A stretch of 64,000 nt of DNA from Streptomyces sp. NBC_01445 (GTDB lineage: Bacteria; Actinomycetota; Actinomycetes; Streptomycetales; Streptomycetaceae), in assembly GCF_035918235.1 (NCBI RefSeq), contig NZ_CP109485.1, forward strand, positions 10,137,001 through 10,201,000, given 5' to 3'. The notes beneath the pieces are model-generated. The model made no database searches. It saw nothing but the letters and a program-made list of their open reading frames with translations, and was not told the origin of the DNA. The translations under genes were made by a program, and so were the position numbers. Positions 8,264 to 17,842 of the stretch are shown piece by piece. Each line of letters begins with the position of its first letter. The stretch's first letter is position 1.

Positions 8264-9481
8264 GTGCGTCGTTCTGTTGTCACCGGCTTGATCGGCATTG
8301 CCACGCTGGCAGCGGCGGTCCTATCTCCTGCCGCGGTTTCCGCCGCGCCTGCCAAGGCTGCCGCGCCAGCAGACTTCTACCAGGCGCCGTCGCCACTGCC
8401 GGCCGGTGAACCTGGCGCGGTCATCCGGACCCAGCCCGCGACGGTTGTCGCGACCGCGGTGACCGCAACTGCCACTACGGTGATGTACCACTCCCGCAAC
8501 GCCCAGAACGCCGACATCGCGGTCACCGGCACGGTATTTAAACCGACGCTGCCGTGGCTCGGTGCCGGGTCCCGGCCGTGGGTGGATCTCGCGGTCGGCA
8601 CCCAGGGTCTGGGGCAACAGTGCGCGCCGTCCAAACAGTTCGTCGCCGGCACTGAACAGGAACTCGAACCGGTCGCGGCGCTGCTGGCGAAGGGCTGGGG
8701 TGTCGTTGTCAGCGACTACGAGGGTTACACCACCGGTTCCACCCCCACCTATGTTGCCGGAGTCTCCGAGGCGCACACCGTCCTGGACATGGCCCGCGCG
8801 GCTGCCTCGATCCCCGGGACGGGCGTCTCGGCGGCAACCCCTTGGGCCACGATGGGCTACTCGCAGGGTGGCGGCGCGTCAGGCTGGGCGGCGTCGCTGG
8901 CCCCTTCCTATGCTGCGGACCTCAAGCTGATCACCGATGTGTCCGGCGGTGTGCCGGCGGACGTCCGGAACGTGGCCGAATCCCTGGACGGCAGTGTCAC
9001 CGGCGAGGGCCTGCAGCTCTACGCGCTGATCGGCCTCCAGCAGGCCTACCCCGGCCAGTTCCCACTGGATGACTCCCTCAGCGCTGCAGGCAAGGCCACC
9101 GAGGCGTCATTGAAAACCCAATGCGTCGTGCAGACCCTCGCCGGTTACCCCTTGAAGAAGTTCAGCGACTACTCGACGGGCGCGACGATTCAGCAGTTCG
9201 ACGCACAACCCGGTGTCGCCTCCGTGTACGCGCAGAACAACCTGATCACCCGGCCGGCACCGACCGTACCCGTGCTGCAATACCACGGCGCCCTAGACGA
9301 AATCATTCCTATCGGCCAAGCTCGCGCCCTGAACCAAGCTTGGTGCACCGCAGGCGTCCGCACGGTCTTCACCGTCGTACCCGCAGATCACATCGCCGGC
9401 GAAACCGCCGGCCTACCCGCTGCGGTCAGCTGGCTGTCCGACCGGTTCGCCGGGCGGCCCGCGCCGACCACCTGCTCATAG
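8264..9481 (+). CDS. Secreted lipase/triacylglycerol lipase (LIP family)
   Basis: The 405-residue product has a Sec signal peptide (MRRSVVTGLIGIATLAAAVL, cleavage after SAA) and the alpha/beta hydrolase layout of secreted LIP lipases: YEGYTTGSTPTY near residue 155, nucleophile elbow GYSQGG with Ser200, Asp345 in HGALDEIIP and His376 in PADHIAGE. All triad residues are in place. It would hydrolyse acyl esters outside the cell. GTG 8264 is preceded only by a weak GGGG. It is monocistronic. Confidence 0.88.
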   Translation: MRRSVVTGLIGIATLAAAVLSPAAVSAAPAKAAAPADFYQAPSPLPAGEPGAVIRTQPATVVATAVTATATTVMYHSRNAQNADIAVTGTVFKPTLPWLGAGSRPWVDLAVGTQGLGQQCAPSKQFVAGTEQELEPVAALLAKGWGVVVSDYEGYTTGSTPTYVAGVSEAHTVLDMARAAASIPGTGVSAATPWATMGYSQGGGASGWAASLAPSYAADLKLITDVSGGVPADVRNVAESLDGSVTGEGLQLYALIGLQQAYPGQFPLDDSLSAAGKATEASLKTQCVVQTLAGYPLKKFSDYSTGATIQQFDAQPGVASVYAQNNLITRPAPTVPVLQYHGALDEIIPIGQARALNQAWCTAGVRTVFTVVPADHIAGETAGLPAAVSWLSDRFAGRPAPTTCS

Positions 9482-9545
9482 CGCTCACCCAAATTACGCC
9501 GCAGATGGTCGGCGAGCTTGCGGATCGACCAGCACGTGGAGGGTT
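9482..9545 (-). pseudogene. Short IS630-type transposase scrap
   Basis: The minus strand reads TCWSIRKLADHLRRN, the helix-turn-helix part of IS630 transposases that precedes the DDE domain. Only about 20 codons remain. It directly abuts the stop codon of the lipase gene on the other strand and an IS256 scrap on its other side. Confidence 0.45.
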
Positions 9546-9672
9546 TTATGACAGGCCGTGCAGGTAGAGCAGAGGCAGCACCTCGCTGATGTTCGGGGGC
9601 TTGCGGCACCAGTGCGGCAGGATCGCCGAGGAGAATCGCTCGCGCTCGCCCGACTGCCCGTCGATCTGCTTG
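9546..9672 (-). pseudogene. IS256 (Mutator) transposase scrap
   Basis: The frame reads GERERFSSAILPHWC, then KPPNISEVLPLLYLHGLS and a stop. It aligns with residues 95-135 of the intact IS256 transposase at 42172-43425 in this window (GERRRFSSAILPPWA, KSPKISEVLPLLYLHGLS), so it comes from a related but different element. Confidence 0.75.
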
Positions 9673-9796
9673 CTTGGAACGCCTATCAGGGAGACCGCTG
9701 ACCGGGACACCCTCGTGCCATGAGAGCCGACACGCCGCCTCGCAGGCCAGGCGCGGTTCCGGCACGCACAGCCCGAAGAGCGGGTGAGGCATGACG

Positions 9797-9838
9797 AACC
9801 GGCCCCGGCACGCCCTTGAGGGCGCGTCGGGGCCGGTT
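9797..9838. terminator. Stem-loop terminator
   Basis: AACCGGCCCCG-GCACGCCC, loop TTGA, GGGCGCG-TCGGGGCCGGTT form a long GC-rich stem with a small bulge. It lies 43 bp past the stop of the minus-strand secreted-protein gene (9881) and suits it as a terminator. Confidence 0.6.
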
Positions 9839-9880
9839 CCGGTTCGGATCGCCGCCACCCCTATGGGCGGGTGCCTGGTG

Positions 9881-10153
9881 TCAGCTACGGGGGTGGCGGT
9901 GGCACTCCTGATGGGCGGGTTGCCAGACGCGGGTCCACTGGCCGGGGTGCCAGCGGTGATGCCGATCCCGGAACGCTGGGTGCCACTGCCGTGCCCAGTG
10001 GCCGGCTACCTTCACGCAGTGGTGCGACGCCACCGGCGGCCGATGGTCCTGAGGAGCGGCCGACGCGGTGCCGCCCGTGCCGACGACCGCGCCCGCGGCC
10101 AGGGCCACCGTCGCCGCCCCCAGGGCCGCGGCCCTCTTCAATCCGTTGATCAT
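9881..10153 (-). CDS. Small secreted protein, His/Trp-rich
   Basis: ATG at 10153 follows AAAGG and gives 90 residues. A signal peptide (INGLKRAAALGAATVALAAG) with a cleavage site after ASA precedes a mature part of about 57 residues rich in His, Trp and Arg (HHCVKVAGHWARQWHPAF; HRWHPGQWTRVWQPAH). Two Cys could form a disulfide. I know no function; many streptomycetes carry such secreted His/Trp-rich peptides. A stem-loop terminator follows. Confidence 0.65.
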   Translation of the reverse strand: MINGLKRAAALGAATVALAAGAVVGTGGTASAAPQDHRPPVASHHCVKVAGHWARQWHPAFRDRHHRWHPGQWTRVWQPAHQECHRHPRS

Positions 10154-10284
10154 GTTCAGACCTTTCCGTACGAACCGTGGCTGATGCCCCGGCACTGCCC
10201 GGACCTTGTGGCCGGGCACGCACTGATCCTCACCCTCCGACACTGACAAATCACCGCAGAACACCAGCTCTTAGGAAATACAGA

Positions 10285-10450
10285 TCAATTTCTCATTCGA
10301 CCCAAATAGTCATATACGCGCGTCGATGGTGTAGTGCCCCACACATCGCCGCCCTGCACATGCAGCGCCGCTCGCAGGTCGCGGCGTAGGTGCCCCACCT
10401 TGATGCGATCGGTGGTCGTCGAGAACCACACAATGCGGGGATCGGAGTCC
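10285..10450 (-). pseudogene. Remnant of a PPOX-fold (pyridoxamine oxidase-like) gene
   Basis: The frame reads RIVWFSTTTDRIKVGHLRR and RAALHVQGGDVWG before running out in unrelated text and a stop at 10285. This matches strands of PPOX-type flavin or F420 enzymes. Start, N-terminus and C-terminal half are missing. Confidence 0.5.
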
Positions 10451-10573
10451 CATGTATGGCCTCGGTGGCGCCGAGCGTGACGACCACGCCGCGGACTGTG
10501 TCCGTCACTTGTCGGAAGCGCCCCACGTCGTCGTGTGCATGGCGTTGGTGGTGCACTTGGCGGCCGTGTTGTG

Positions 10574-10625
10574 GCGCGCATGAGTTCGTCGACCTCGAGA
10601 ATGACGCGCTGAAAGACGTCGGCGT
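10574..10625 (+). pseudogene. 17-codon scrap of a quinone oxidoreductase gene
   Basis: The plus strand encodes GAHEFVDLENDALKDVG, almost identical at the DNA level to the segment at 26217-26268 inside the intact oxidoreductase gene (GAHEFVDLENDVLADVG). The two stretches differ at only a handful of positions over 52 bp. Nothing else of the gene is present here. Confidence 0.6.
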
Positions 10626-10812
10626 GATGACTCGAGTGCTGCGGCCGTTGCGGAGCACACAGCACGGGAACTGCCCCTGGTGAACCAGGTCGTGGCCCTT
10701 TGCTCGTGAGTATCCAAACGCCTTGGACGCCTCCTCGACGTTCCCGGTCCCGCCCAGGCGGCCCGGATGTGCGTGGGGCTGGACCGGGCATCGCGCATCG
10801 CGCTGTGGCTAC

Positions 10813-13788
10813 TCAGCCCGACGCGCTGGTCTCCGGCTCGATCAGGCCCTCGCGGTATGCGATGCCGACGGCCTCGGTACGGCTCGCGGCACCCAGCTTG
10901 GCGAGGATGTTGGAGACGTGGACGCTTGCCGTCTTGCCGCTGATGTACAACTCTTCGCCGATCTGGCGGTTGGTGCGCCCCCGGCCGAGCAGCCGCAGCA
11001 CCTCGCTCTCCCGGGCGGTCAGGTCGGCGATCTCCCCGGCGGCCGGTGCTTTGGCGAGACGGCCGCGTCGTACCAAGGTGTCGAGCGCCTCGCGCAGCGG
11101 GACGGCGCCGAGCCGCACGGCCGTGTCCCGGGCCGCATGTGCCTGCTCGGCCGCCTCTTCGCGGCGGCCGGCGGCGAGCAGGGCCTCCGCGAGCCGCCGT
11201 CGGCACCGGGCGAGTTCGTATGGTTCGCCGTAGCCGAACGCGGTCACGGCCCGCTCCCAGGCGGCGACGTCCGGGCCGGTGGCGGCGCGTACTCCCTCGG
11301 CTTGGGCGCGGGCCAGCCAGGCCAGGCCCTCGGGTCCCTGCTCAGTGCCGTCTTCGCCGTGGGCCGCCGTGGTCCGGGCCAGCTCCACGAGCTCGGCCGC
11401 GCTGTCCGTCCAGCGACTGGTGCGCGGCGCGTCGCCAGCCAGTCGGGACTCCTCCGCCGCGTCCGCGACGGCCGACAAGGTGAGCGCGGCCAGCCGGACC
11501 ACGGCGTCGGGCCTGTCGGAGCCCGAGCCCTCCGTGAGTGCGTCGACCGCGGTGCCCATCTGCCGTACACAGTCCTCGGCGTCACCGCGCAGCGCCGCGG
11601 CGTCGGTCAGCACGATGCTCGCGACGAGCGAGGCCATCCAGTCCGGGGGGCCGTCGAGCAGTGCACGGGAGCCACCGACCGCCACGTCGAACTCGCCGCG
11701 CGCCAGGGCGACGTACAGCGCGGGTGCGGTCGCGAACCCGGACGTGGCCGTGAGGAGGGTGACGTCGTCGGCGGCCGTTCGCGTGCACTCGTCCCAGCGG
11801 CCCAGCGTGTAGAGCAGCAGGGATTGCAGATAGCGCAACTCCACGGCGTACGGCGAGGAGAGGAGGCCGGCACGGCGGGCGCGGTCGAGTCCGTCGCTGA
11901 TCCAGGTCAGGCACGGGTCCATTTCGCCGCACTCGTAGCAACCGATCGCCAGGTTGTACAGCGCCCGCATCTCCACCTGGAGATTCCCGGCGGTGCGGGC
12001 CAGCTCACGGGCTCTGAGGAGCTGCTCCCGACCCTGCGGAGTACGCCGGTTGTGCGCCTCGAGACCGACCAGCGATATCACCAAATCGGCCTGGGCGTCA
12101 GCAAGTCGGAGCCCCTCGGCGATGTCCAGGGCCTGGCGGGCGACACGTTCGGCGTCCTCGTCACGGCCCACGTAACGGGCCGCCATGACGTGCGTCGCGG
12201 CCGCCCACACCCAGGTGCGCGAGGGCGGCTCGGCCGGGATCAGCCCGAGCGCCTCGCTGCTGTACGCGAACGCAGCCTGAAGATTGTCGATCCGCATCAG
12301 GTTGCCCGCGAGGGTGTAGCGCACCCGGGCGGCAAGTTCGGAGTCGGCCTCCGAGCCCGCCCGCGCGAGCGCGGAGCGAGTGAGCTGGACCGCGCGATGG
12401 GGTTCGCCGGCGTGTGCGGCGGCGGCCGAGGCACGCAGGGTGAGAGTGACGGGGTCGCTGTGCTCGGGGTGCGCGGAGGCGTCCACCACGGCCCACAGTT
12501 CGAGCGCGGTCTCCAGGTGCCGCAGTTCTTCGGCGGGTGCGCGGAGGCGCTGTGCATGGTCGGCGGCTTCGAGGGAGGCTGCCAGCGCGTCGGCCAGGTC
12601 GTGGCTCGCGCGTGAGTGATGGGCCCGCTCCGCCGCACTGTTCGTCGAACGGCCCTCGCCAGCGAGGAGCGCCGCGAACACCCCGTGCAGCCTGACCCGT
12701 TCGCCGGGCAACAGATCCGCGTACACGGCCTCGCGGGTGAGAGCGTGCCGGAAAGAGTACGTCGCGTCGTCGTCGGTCACCAGCAGCTGGTGACCGACCG
12801 CCTCGCGCAGCGCCGACTCCAGCTCCTCCTGCGGCAGTTGCACGGCGCCACGCAGCAGGTCGTGCCCGACCCGGCGCCCCGCCACAGCCGCCGTGCGCAG
12901 GACCTGCTGGGCAGTCTCGGTCAGCTGCTCGATCCGGATGAGCAGGACGTCGGCCAGGCCGCTGGGCAGCGCGGCTGAGTCCGCGCCCTCGTCGTCCTCG
13001 GGCAGCGCGGCGAGCAACTCCTCGGCGTAGAAGGCGTTTCCCTCGGCGCGGTCGACGATGCGGCGAACCGTGCTGTCGGAGACAGGGCCGGTGCGTTGCG
13101 CGTACACGAGCCGGGCCACGTCCGCGTCAGCCAGCGGGTGCAGTTCCAGCCGGTCGACGGCGGGCAGCCTGACCAACTCGGCGAGCAGAGGCCGCAGCGG
13201 GTGACGGCGGTGCAGATCGTCCGCGCGGTACGAGGCGAAGACCGCGAGCCGGTGGCGCGGGCCGCCAGGCGTGGGCCGCTGCAGGACACCCCGGCTGAGC
13301 AGAAAGCGGAGCAGGTCGCGAGAAGACTGGTCCGCCCAGTGGAGGTCCTCAATGACCAGGAGAAGCGGGGCCAGGGCCGTCAGGTCGGCGAGGAGTCCAG
13401 CGATGCCCTCAAAGAGCTGGAGGCGGCTGCCTGCGTCGGCCGCGGGGCCGGCAGCCGCATCCGTGCCGATCAGGCGCTCCACCGCCGGGTACGCGGCGAA
13501 GGCCGGGGCAAACCGCTCGTCGGCGGCCGCAGCGCCGAGGATCTCCGTGAACGGGAGGTATGGCAGGCCGACGTCCCCGAGGTCCACGCAGCGGCCGGTC
13601 AAGACGGTCATGCCGGTGCCTGCGGCGTGCGCCGCAGCCACCGTCAGCGTGCGGGTCTTACCGACGCCAGCGTCCCCGGCCACGAGGACGGCGCGCGGGT
13701 CGCCGACCGCGGCCCGCTCCAGCACGCCGGTGAGCCGGGTGAGCTCGTCTGCCCGGCCGACGAACGGTGTATCGATTGTCTGGGCCAC
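10813..13788 (-). CDS. Large AAA ATPase-LuxR transcriptional regulator (LAL/MalT-type)
   Basis: GTG at 13788 gives 991 residues. The N-terminus VAQTIDTPFVGRADEL leads to a Walker A motif AGDAGVGKT near residue 40 and a Walker B-like LLLVIEDLHWAD near residue 150. The middle (residues 350-900) is Ala/Leu-rich TPR-like helices. The C-terminal LuxR HTH (LTARESEVLRLLGRGRTN, partial) starts near residue 915. LAL regulators use ATP binding to switch on pathway genes. No obvious target operon is adjacent. The frame is open back to 14220, but the upstream text is not protein-like. Confidence 0.88.
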   Translation of the reverse strand: MAQTIDTPFVGRADELTRLTGVLERAAVGDPRAVLVAGDAGVGKTRTLTVAAAHAAGTGMTVLTGRCVDLGDVGLPYLPFTEILGAAAADERFAPAFAAYPAVERLIGTDAAAGPAADAGSRLQLFEGIAGLLADLTALAPLLLVIEDLHWADQSSRDLLRFLLSRGVLQRPTPGGPRHRLAVFASYRADDLHRRHPLRPLLAELVRLPAVDRLELHPLADADVARLVYAQRTGPVSDSTVRRIVDRAEGNAFYAEELLAALPEDDEGADSAALPSGLADVLLIRIEQLTETAQQVLRTAAVAGRRVGHDLLRGAVQLPQEELESALREAVGHQLLVTDDDATYSFRHALTREAVYADLLPGERVRLHGVFAALLAGEGRSTNSAAERAHHSRASHDLADALAASLEAADHAQRLRAPAEELRHLETALELWAVVDASAHPEHSDPVTLTLRASAAAAHAGEPHRAVQLTRSALARAGSEADSELAARVRYTLAGNLMRIDNLQAAFAYSSEALGLIPAEPPSRTWVWAAATHVMAARYVGRDEDAERVARQALDIAEGLRLADAQADLVISLVGLEAHNRRTPQGREQLLRARELARTAGNLQVEMRALYNLAIGCYECGEMDPCLTWISDGLDRARRAGLLSSPYAVELRYLQSLLLYTLGRWDECTRTAADDVTLLTATSGFATAPALYVALARGEFDVAVGGSRALLDGPPDWMASLVASIVLTDAAALRGDAEDCVRQMGTAVDALTEGSGSDRPDAVVRLAALTLSAVADAAEESRLAGDAPRTSRWTDSAAELVELARTTAAHGEDGTEQGPEGLAWLARAQAEGVRAATGPDVAAWERAVTAFGYGEPYELARCRRRLAEALLAAGRREEAAEQAHAARDTAVRLGAVPLREALDTLVRRGRLAKAPAAGEIADLTARESEVLRLLGRGRTNRQIGEELYISGKTASVHVSNILAKLGAASRTEAVGIAYREGLIEPETSASG

Positions 13789-13936
13789 GGGTCCATCCAA
13801 GCACGCCCGGTCGGTACCGCTCGTGTGTCCCCGCTCCCCGACGTGCGAGGACGCGGTTCGGGTACCGCGAGGGAGACGTCCTGCTGAGGTTCCCCTCGTA
13901 GCGTGGAGTCCGTGACAGCAGGGGATGTTGGTTGTC

Positions 13937-14081
13937 ATGGCGGAGAAGCGTCGAGTGTTCACGGCGGAGTTTCGTGAGGGGGCGGTACGCATCGTGACGG
14001 AGGCCGGGAAGCCGGTCCCCGAGGTCGCGGAGGACCTGGGGATCAACGAGACGACGCCGGCGAGCTGGGAATCTGCCAGCT
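13937..14081 (+). pseudogene. IS3-family orfA fragment
   Basis: The frame begins MAEKRRVFTAEFREGAVRIV and continues with GKPVPEVAEDLGINETT, the N-terminal HTH of IS3 orfA proteins. After about 48 codons it runs into unrelated sequence. No orfB follows, so this is only the left end of an IS3 element. Confidence 0.7.
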
Positions 14082-14282
14082 CGGGCGAAGTGCGGAATCT
14101 CGACGCCTCGTCTGCGCTTGCCCGCCATGTGGCAGCCGCCGACGTGGACGAATGCGGGGTCGCGCGGCCGCAATCTGGCCGCCGCACCCCGTTCCCGCTC
14201 CGGTTGGCAACAGGTGTCAAGGGGCGGAGGGTAGAGATAGGGGATCAACAGAACTCGGGGGCCTCCACAGGACGCAGTCATC

Positions 14283-14537
14283 ATGACCAGAACTGTGCGT
14301 AGACGAATCCCAGTGTTTGTGTGTGCGTCCGCCTTTACCTCAGCGCTTGCATTTTCGATAGCTGCGCCAACGGCGCAGGCGGCCCCTCAGGTTCCGGCAC
14401 AGACCACCACGTCAAAGTCGCTACCGAGCAACTGGTGTGACGACAACCCAGGCCAGTGCGGCACCACTCCCCGCAACATCAACGATCCGGGCTACACCCC
14501 GGGCGTTAGGCAGTGCCTCTCCGATCATGAGATATAG
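14283..14537 (+). CDS. Small secreted protein
   Basis: ATG at 14283 gives 84 residues. The first 35 residues form a signal peptide (RRRIPVFVCASAFTSALAF) with a likely cut after AQA. The mature part is about 50 residues with three Cys (NWCDDNPGQCGTT and RQCLSDHEI), which suggests a disulfide-bonded extracellular peptide. I recognise no family. Confidence 0.55.
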   Translation: MTRTVRRRIPVFVCASAFTSALAFSIAAPTAQAAPQVPAQTTTSKSLPSNWCDDNPGQCGTTPRNINDPGYTPGVRQCLSDHEI

Positions 14538-14589
14538 CTGGGGCACCCTATGTGAGCCGGAAGGTCGTGGAGTGGCAGGATGAAACTCC

Positions 14590-15297
14590 ATGAAGATCGC
14601 AGCAGGTCAGTTCACCTGCGTTCCAGCTGATGTGGCCGCCAACGTCCGACAGATGACCGTCCTCGCTGGCAAAGCCCGCGCACAGGATGCAGAGCTGGTG
14701 GTGTTCCCGGAGCTGGCTTTGACCGGGTACGAGCTTGAGGTCGTACTCGCCGATCCGGGTTTGTGGGCGAAGGCAGAAGACCCACGCCTGGACATGATCC
14801 GGGAGAGCGGTATTGCCACCGTCGTCAATTGCGTTGCAGCCACAGAGGGGCCACGGCCTGCCATCGAGACTCTGGTCTTCGGGGCCGACGGTGAACTGCT
14901 CACCACTTACCAGAAGCAGCGCCTGTTCGAGCATGAGCAGGACGCGTTCATGTCAGGGCGGCACGATGGACGATTCGAGCTCGGAGGAGTGCGCTTCGCG
15001 CTGGCTACGTGCAACGACAACCACTTTCCCGACCTGACTTCGCGTGGGTCTGCTGACGGGTGCCAGGTGCACCTGGCCAGTTCGCTGTACGGCACGGGCG
15101 GTGGAGTTGATGAACTCGCGACGGTCTATCCGGGCATCGCCAAAGACTCGAACATGTACGTCGTGCTGGCCAACCATGTCGGGCCGGCAGGAGGGTGGAC
15201 CGGCTGCGGCCGTTCCTCGGTGTGGGCCCCGGGCGGCGCCCTCCTGGCGGAGGCTGACACTGAGACGGCCATGATCGTCATGGCCGAGGTTGGGTGA
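14590..15297 (+). CDS. Carbon-nitrogen hydrolase (nitrilase superfamily)
   Basis: The 235-residue product has all three nitrilase catalytic residues: Glu41 in FPELALTGY, Lys109 in TYQKQRLF and Cys141 in ATCNDNHFPD. Length and motif spacing are normal for an amidase/carbamoylase-type member. The substrate cannot be told. It begins about 50 bp after the small secreted protein gene on the same strand but with no sign of coupling. A broken IS5 element follows 12 bp after its stop, tail to tail. Confidence 0.85.
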   Translation: MKIAAGQFTCVPADVAANVRQMTVLAGKARAQDAELVVFPELALTGYELEVVLADPGLWAKAEDPRLDMIRESGIATVVNCVAATEGPRPAIETLVFGADGELLTTYQKQRLFEHEQDAFMSGRHDGRFELGGVRFALATCNDNHFPDLTSRGSADGCQVHLASSLYGTGGGVDELATVYPGIAKDSNMYVVLANHVGPAGGWTGCGRSSVWAPGGALLAEADTETAMIVMAEVG

Positions 15298-15309
15298 GCC
15301 CCGGTCGGC

Positions 15310-16100
15310 TCACGCCCGGAGCCAGATGATGACTGCGGCCGCGGTGACGGTGCCCAGGTAGACGTATCCGCGCTTGTCATAGCGGGTAGCGACGGCCCGG
15401 AACTGTTTCAGCTTGCCCGCTCCACGGTGTTGCGCTTCTTGTACCGCACGGAGTTGAAACCTGGTGGCCGGCCGCCCTGCGTGCCTCGGCGCCGGCGTCC
15501 GGCATGCTGGTCCTTCTTCTCCGGGATCACGTGTCGGATGCTGCGTCGGCGTAGGTAGGAGCGGATGGCGCGGTTGCTGTACGCCTTGTCGGCACTCAGG
15601 CTGTCGGGCGTGCAGCGAGGGCGGCCCGATCCGGTGCGGGGCACCCGAATCTGCTCCAGCACGGCCTCGAACTGGGTGCAGTCCGCCTGCTGGCCTGGCG
15701 TGATGACCAACGACAGTGGACGGCACCTGCCGTCAGCGGCGAGGTGGAGTTTGCAGGTCAGCCCGCCGCGGGAACGGCCGAGTCCTTCGCCTGCCGCACC
15801 CACTCCGCCAGCAGGTAGCGCAATTGAGCGCGCACGTGAACTGATCTTCCTGTAGCCCCTTTTGAGGCGGCCGACGGTGCGGGCGGCGCCTTCTTCGGGG
15901 CTCCGGCGGCATGCTGGTGTGCACGCACCGAGGTGGAGTCGACGTTGATGTTCCAGTCGATGTCCCCGTCGGCGTCTGCCCGGGCCTGGACGTGTTGGAG
16001 TACCCGATCCCAGGTGTCATCAGCCGACCACAGCATGTGTCGCGGATGATCACGGTTCTGCTCTTGGCAATTTGCCAGCCGTCCAACATCTGGCCCGGTG
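15310..16100 (-). pseudogene. Frameshifted IS5-family transposase
   Basis: Two frames together make one IS5-type transposase: 16100-15800 gives ADDTWDRVLQHVQ and VDSTSVRAHQHAAG (first catalytic Asp in VDST); 15803-15408 gives LGRSRGGLTCKLHLAADG, LSADKAYSNRAIRSYL and the start of VERAS; a third frame gives FRAVATRYDKRGYVYLGT. At least two frame breaks separate them. The N-terminal HTH is missing. Not functional as read. Confidence 0.8.
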
Positions 16101-16122
16101 ATTGACCGACCCCGTGACCAGA

Positions 16123-17145
16123 TCAATTGGGATTCCCGGTAACTGGCGTCTCATCTGACCTGGTCGTCGCAGGTGACGGCTGGCCGCTCGGACCAGATGG
16201 TTCGAGACGGGACAGGTCGGTGACCGGGCTCGGCTCAGGAACCGCGGCCTTCTCGACGACTGTTCGGCGTTCGACCAGCCCGAGGGCCACACCGGCGACG
16301 ATGACCACGCCACCGAGGACCTGTGCGAGCCGGAGTGTCTCCTTGTTGATCACCACGGCACCGAGCACGCCGAACACTGGTACCAGGTTGAGGATGTTGA
16401 CCGCGACGCTCGAAGTCATCCTGCGCAGGCCGTAGTTGTAGAGGAGGAAACCGCCGACGGAACACGCCACGGCCAGATAGGTGAGCATCGCAGAGGCCGA
16501 TGCGTCCGGCATCCGCCACTCGCCGATCTCCAGGAGTGAGGCGAGCAGGAAGCCAGCGGCGCCGGCCACTGTCTGGTGGTAGGTGAGGTTCACCGCGTCC
16601 TGGCCTCGACCCGCGTACTTGCCCAGCACGTTGTATCCGGCCCACATCAGCCCGCCGAGCAGGAGCAGCACGTCGCCGAACCAGCGTGCGCTGCCTCCGA
16701 CTTCTGCACCGTTGCGTACGACCAGGAAGGCTCCCAGAGTGGCGAGCAGCACGCCGCCGACCCTGAGCAGCGGCATCCTGGTCCGGAGGAGCGCTAGCTC
16801 CAGAAGCATGGTCATCAGCGGATAGGTGGCCACGATGAGGGAAGCGTCCGAGGCCGTCGACAGCTCAACGCCGATGTTCTCCAGCACGAAGTAGGCCGTG
16901 ATGCCGAGCAGGCCGCTCAGGTAGATCATCCGCCGCTGGCGGACATCCGGCGGGGCGGCCGGGTTGCGGCGCATCCGCGCCATGATCGCGAGCAGTACGG
17001 CGGCGATGGTGAAGCGGATTGCCCCGATGGTCAGCGGCCCGACGTCCGCCAGCACCTCCTTGGTCACCGCGTACGAGCTGCTCCACAACAGCGCGGCCGC
17101 CACGACTGAACAGATCGCCCACGCCCTCGTCTTCCGTTCCTCCAC
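16123..17145 (-). CDS. EamA/DMT-family membrane exporter
   Basis: The 340-residue product has ten predicted transmembrane helices arranged as two EamA repeats (first starts AICSVVAAALLWSSSYAV, second starts WFGDVLLLLGGLMWAGYNV). The C-terminal 50 residues are soluble and Pro/Ser-rich. Such proteins export amino acids or other metabolites. An Lrp/AsnC regulator is divergent 156 bp away, a common pairing for amino-acid exporters, so an amino-acid or analogue substrate is likely by inference. The C-terminal tail abuts the IS5 remnant and may be altered. Confidence 0.85.
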   Translation of the reverse strand: MEERKTRAWAICSVVAAALLWSSSYAVTKEVLADVGPLTIGAIRFTIAAVLLAIMARMRRNPAAPPDVRQRRMIYLSGLLGITAYFVLENIGVELSTASDASLIVATYPLMTMLLELALLRTRMPLLRVGGVLLATLGAFLVVRNGAEVGGSARWFGDVLLLLGGLMWAGYNVLGKYAGRGQDAVNLTYHQTVAGAAGFLLASLLEIGEWRMPDASASAMLTYLAVACSVGGFLLYNYGLRRMTSSVAVNILNLVPVFGVLGAVVINKETLRLAQVLGGVVIVAGVALGLVERRTVVEKAAVPEPSPVTDLSRLEPSGPSGQPSPATTRSDETPVTGNPN

Positions 17146-17301
17146 CGCTGATGCCCTCTCGCTCGGAACCCCCGACTCCGCCCTGACCGCGCAACAAAGA
17201 GGCGAATCATGAACGGGATTACGGCGAGTACGCTAGAAAACAATCCGGAAGAATGGCAAGCTTGCCGAAGATAATTCGGATCCTGAGAGGTGTGGCGGAA
17301 T

Positions 17302-17754
17302 ATGGACGAACTAGATTCGGCGTTGCTGCGGCTTCTGCAGCAAGACGGTCGGCGCACCAACCGGGACCTGGCAGACGAGTTGGGAATCGCGCCCTCCACC
17401 TGCCTGGAGCGAGTGCGCGCCCTCCGCGAGCGCGGTGTGCTGCTCGGATACCACGCTGAGGTCGACCTCCCCTCGCTCGACCGAGGGCTGCAAGCGATGA
17501 TCGCCGTTCGGGTGCGGCCGCCGACACGTGTGGTCATTGAGCAGTTCAAAGCCTTCGTGGCGCGCATGCCCGAGGTGATCGCGGTCTTCGTGCTGACAGG
17601 CACCGACGACTTCCTGCTGCACGTCGCGGTTCGCGACACCGACCAGCTGCACTCCGTCGTTCTGGACAAGCTGACCGAGCGACAGGAACTCGCAGACGTA
17701 CGCACTTCAGTGATCTACGGGCACCTGCGGAAGAACGTCATCGAGCCGATGTGA
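17302..17754 (+). CDS. Lrp/AsnC family transcriptional regulator
   Basis: ATG at 17302 gives 150 residues starting MDELDSALLRLLQQDGRR, the normal Lrp N-terminus. The HTH (NRDLADELGIAPSTCLERV) is followed by a RAM/AsnC ligand domain with VFVLTGTDDFLLHVAV. GAGAGG lies 11 bp upstream. A GTG at 17290 would add four residues. The gene is divergent from the DMT exporter and probably senses its substrate. Confidence 0.88.
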   Translation: MDELDSALLRLLQQDGRRTNRDLADELGIAPSTCLERVRALRERGVLLGYHAEVDLPSLDRGLQAMIAVRVRPPTRVVIEQFKAFVARMPEVIAVFVLTGTDDFLLHVAVRDTDQLHSVVLDKLTERQELADVRTSVIYGHLRKNVIEPM

Positions 17755-17842
17755 GCACCGGTTCGGGCGGGGCCGACCACCGGACCGGGAATCGGCATCC
17801 TCGGCGGACGCGGAGTGGGCGGAGGGGTGCGTTGTACGGCCA

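Noticed and set aside
10723..12615. Long plus-strand ORF opposite the AAA-LuxR gene
   Set aside because: It is the antisense of a clear regulator gene; high GC keeps the opposite frame open.
13789..14220. N-terminal extension of the AAA-LuxR regulator to 1135 residues
   Set aside because: The extra 144 residues lack protein character and overlap an IS3 scrap on the other strand; the P-loop domain starts properly at GTG 13788.
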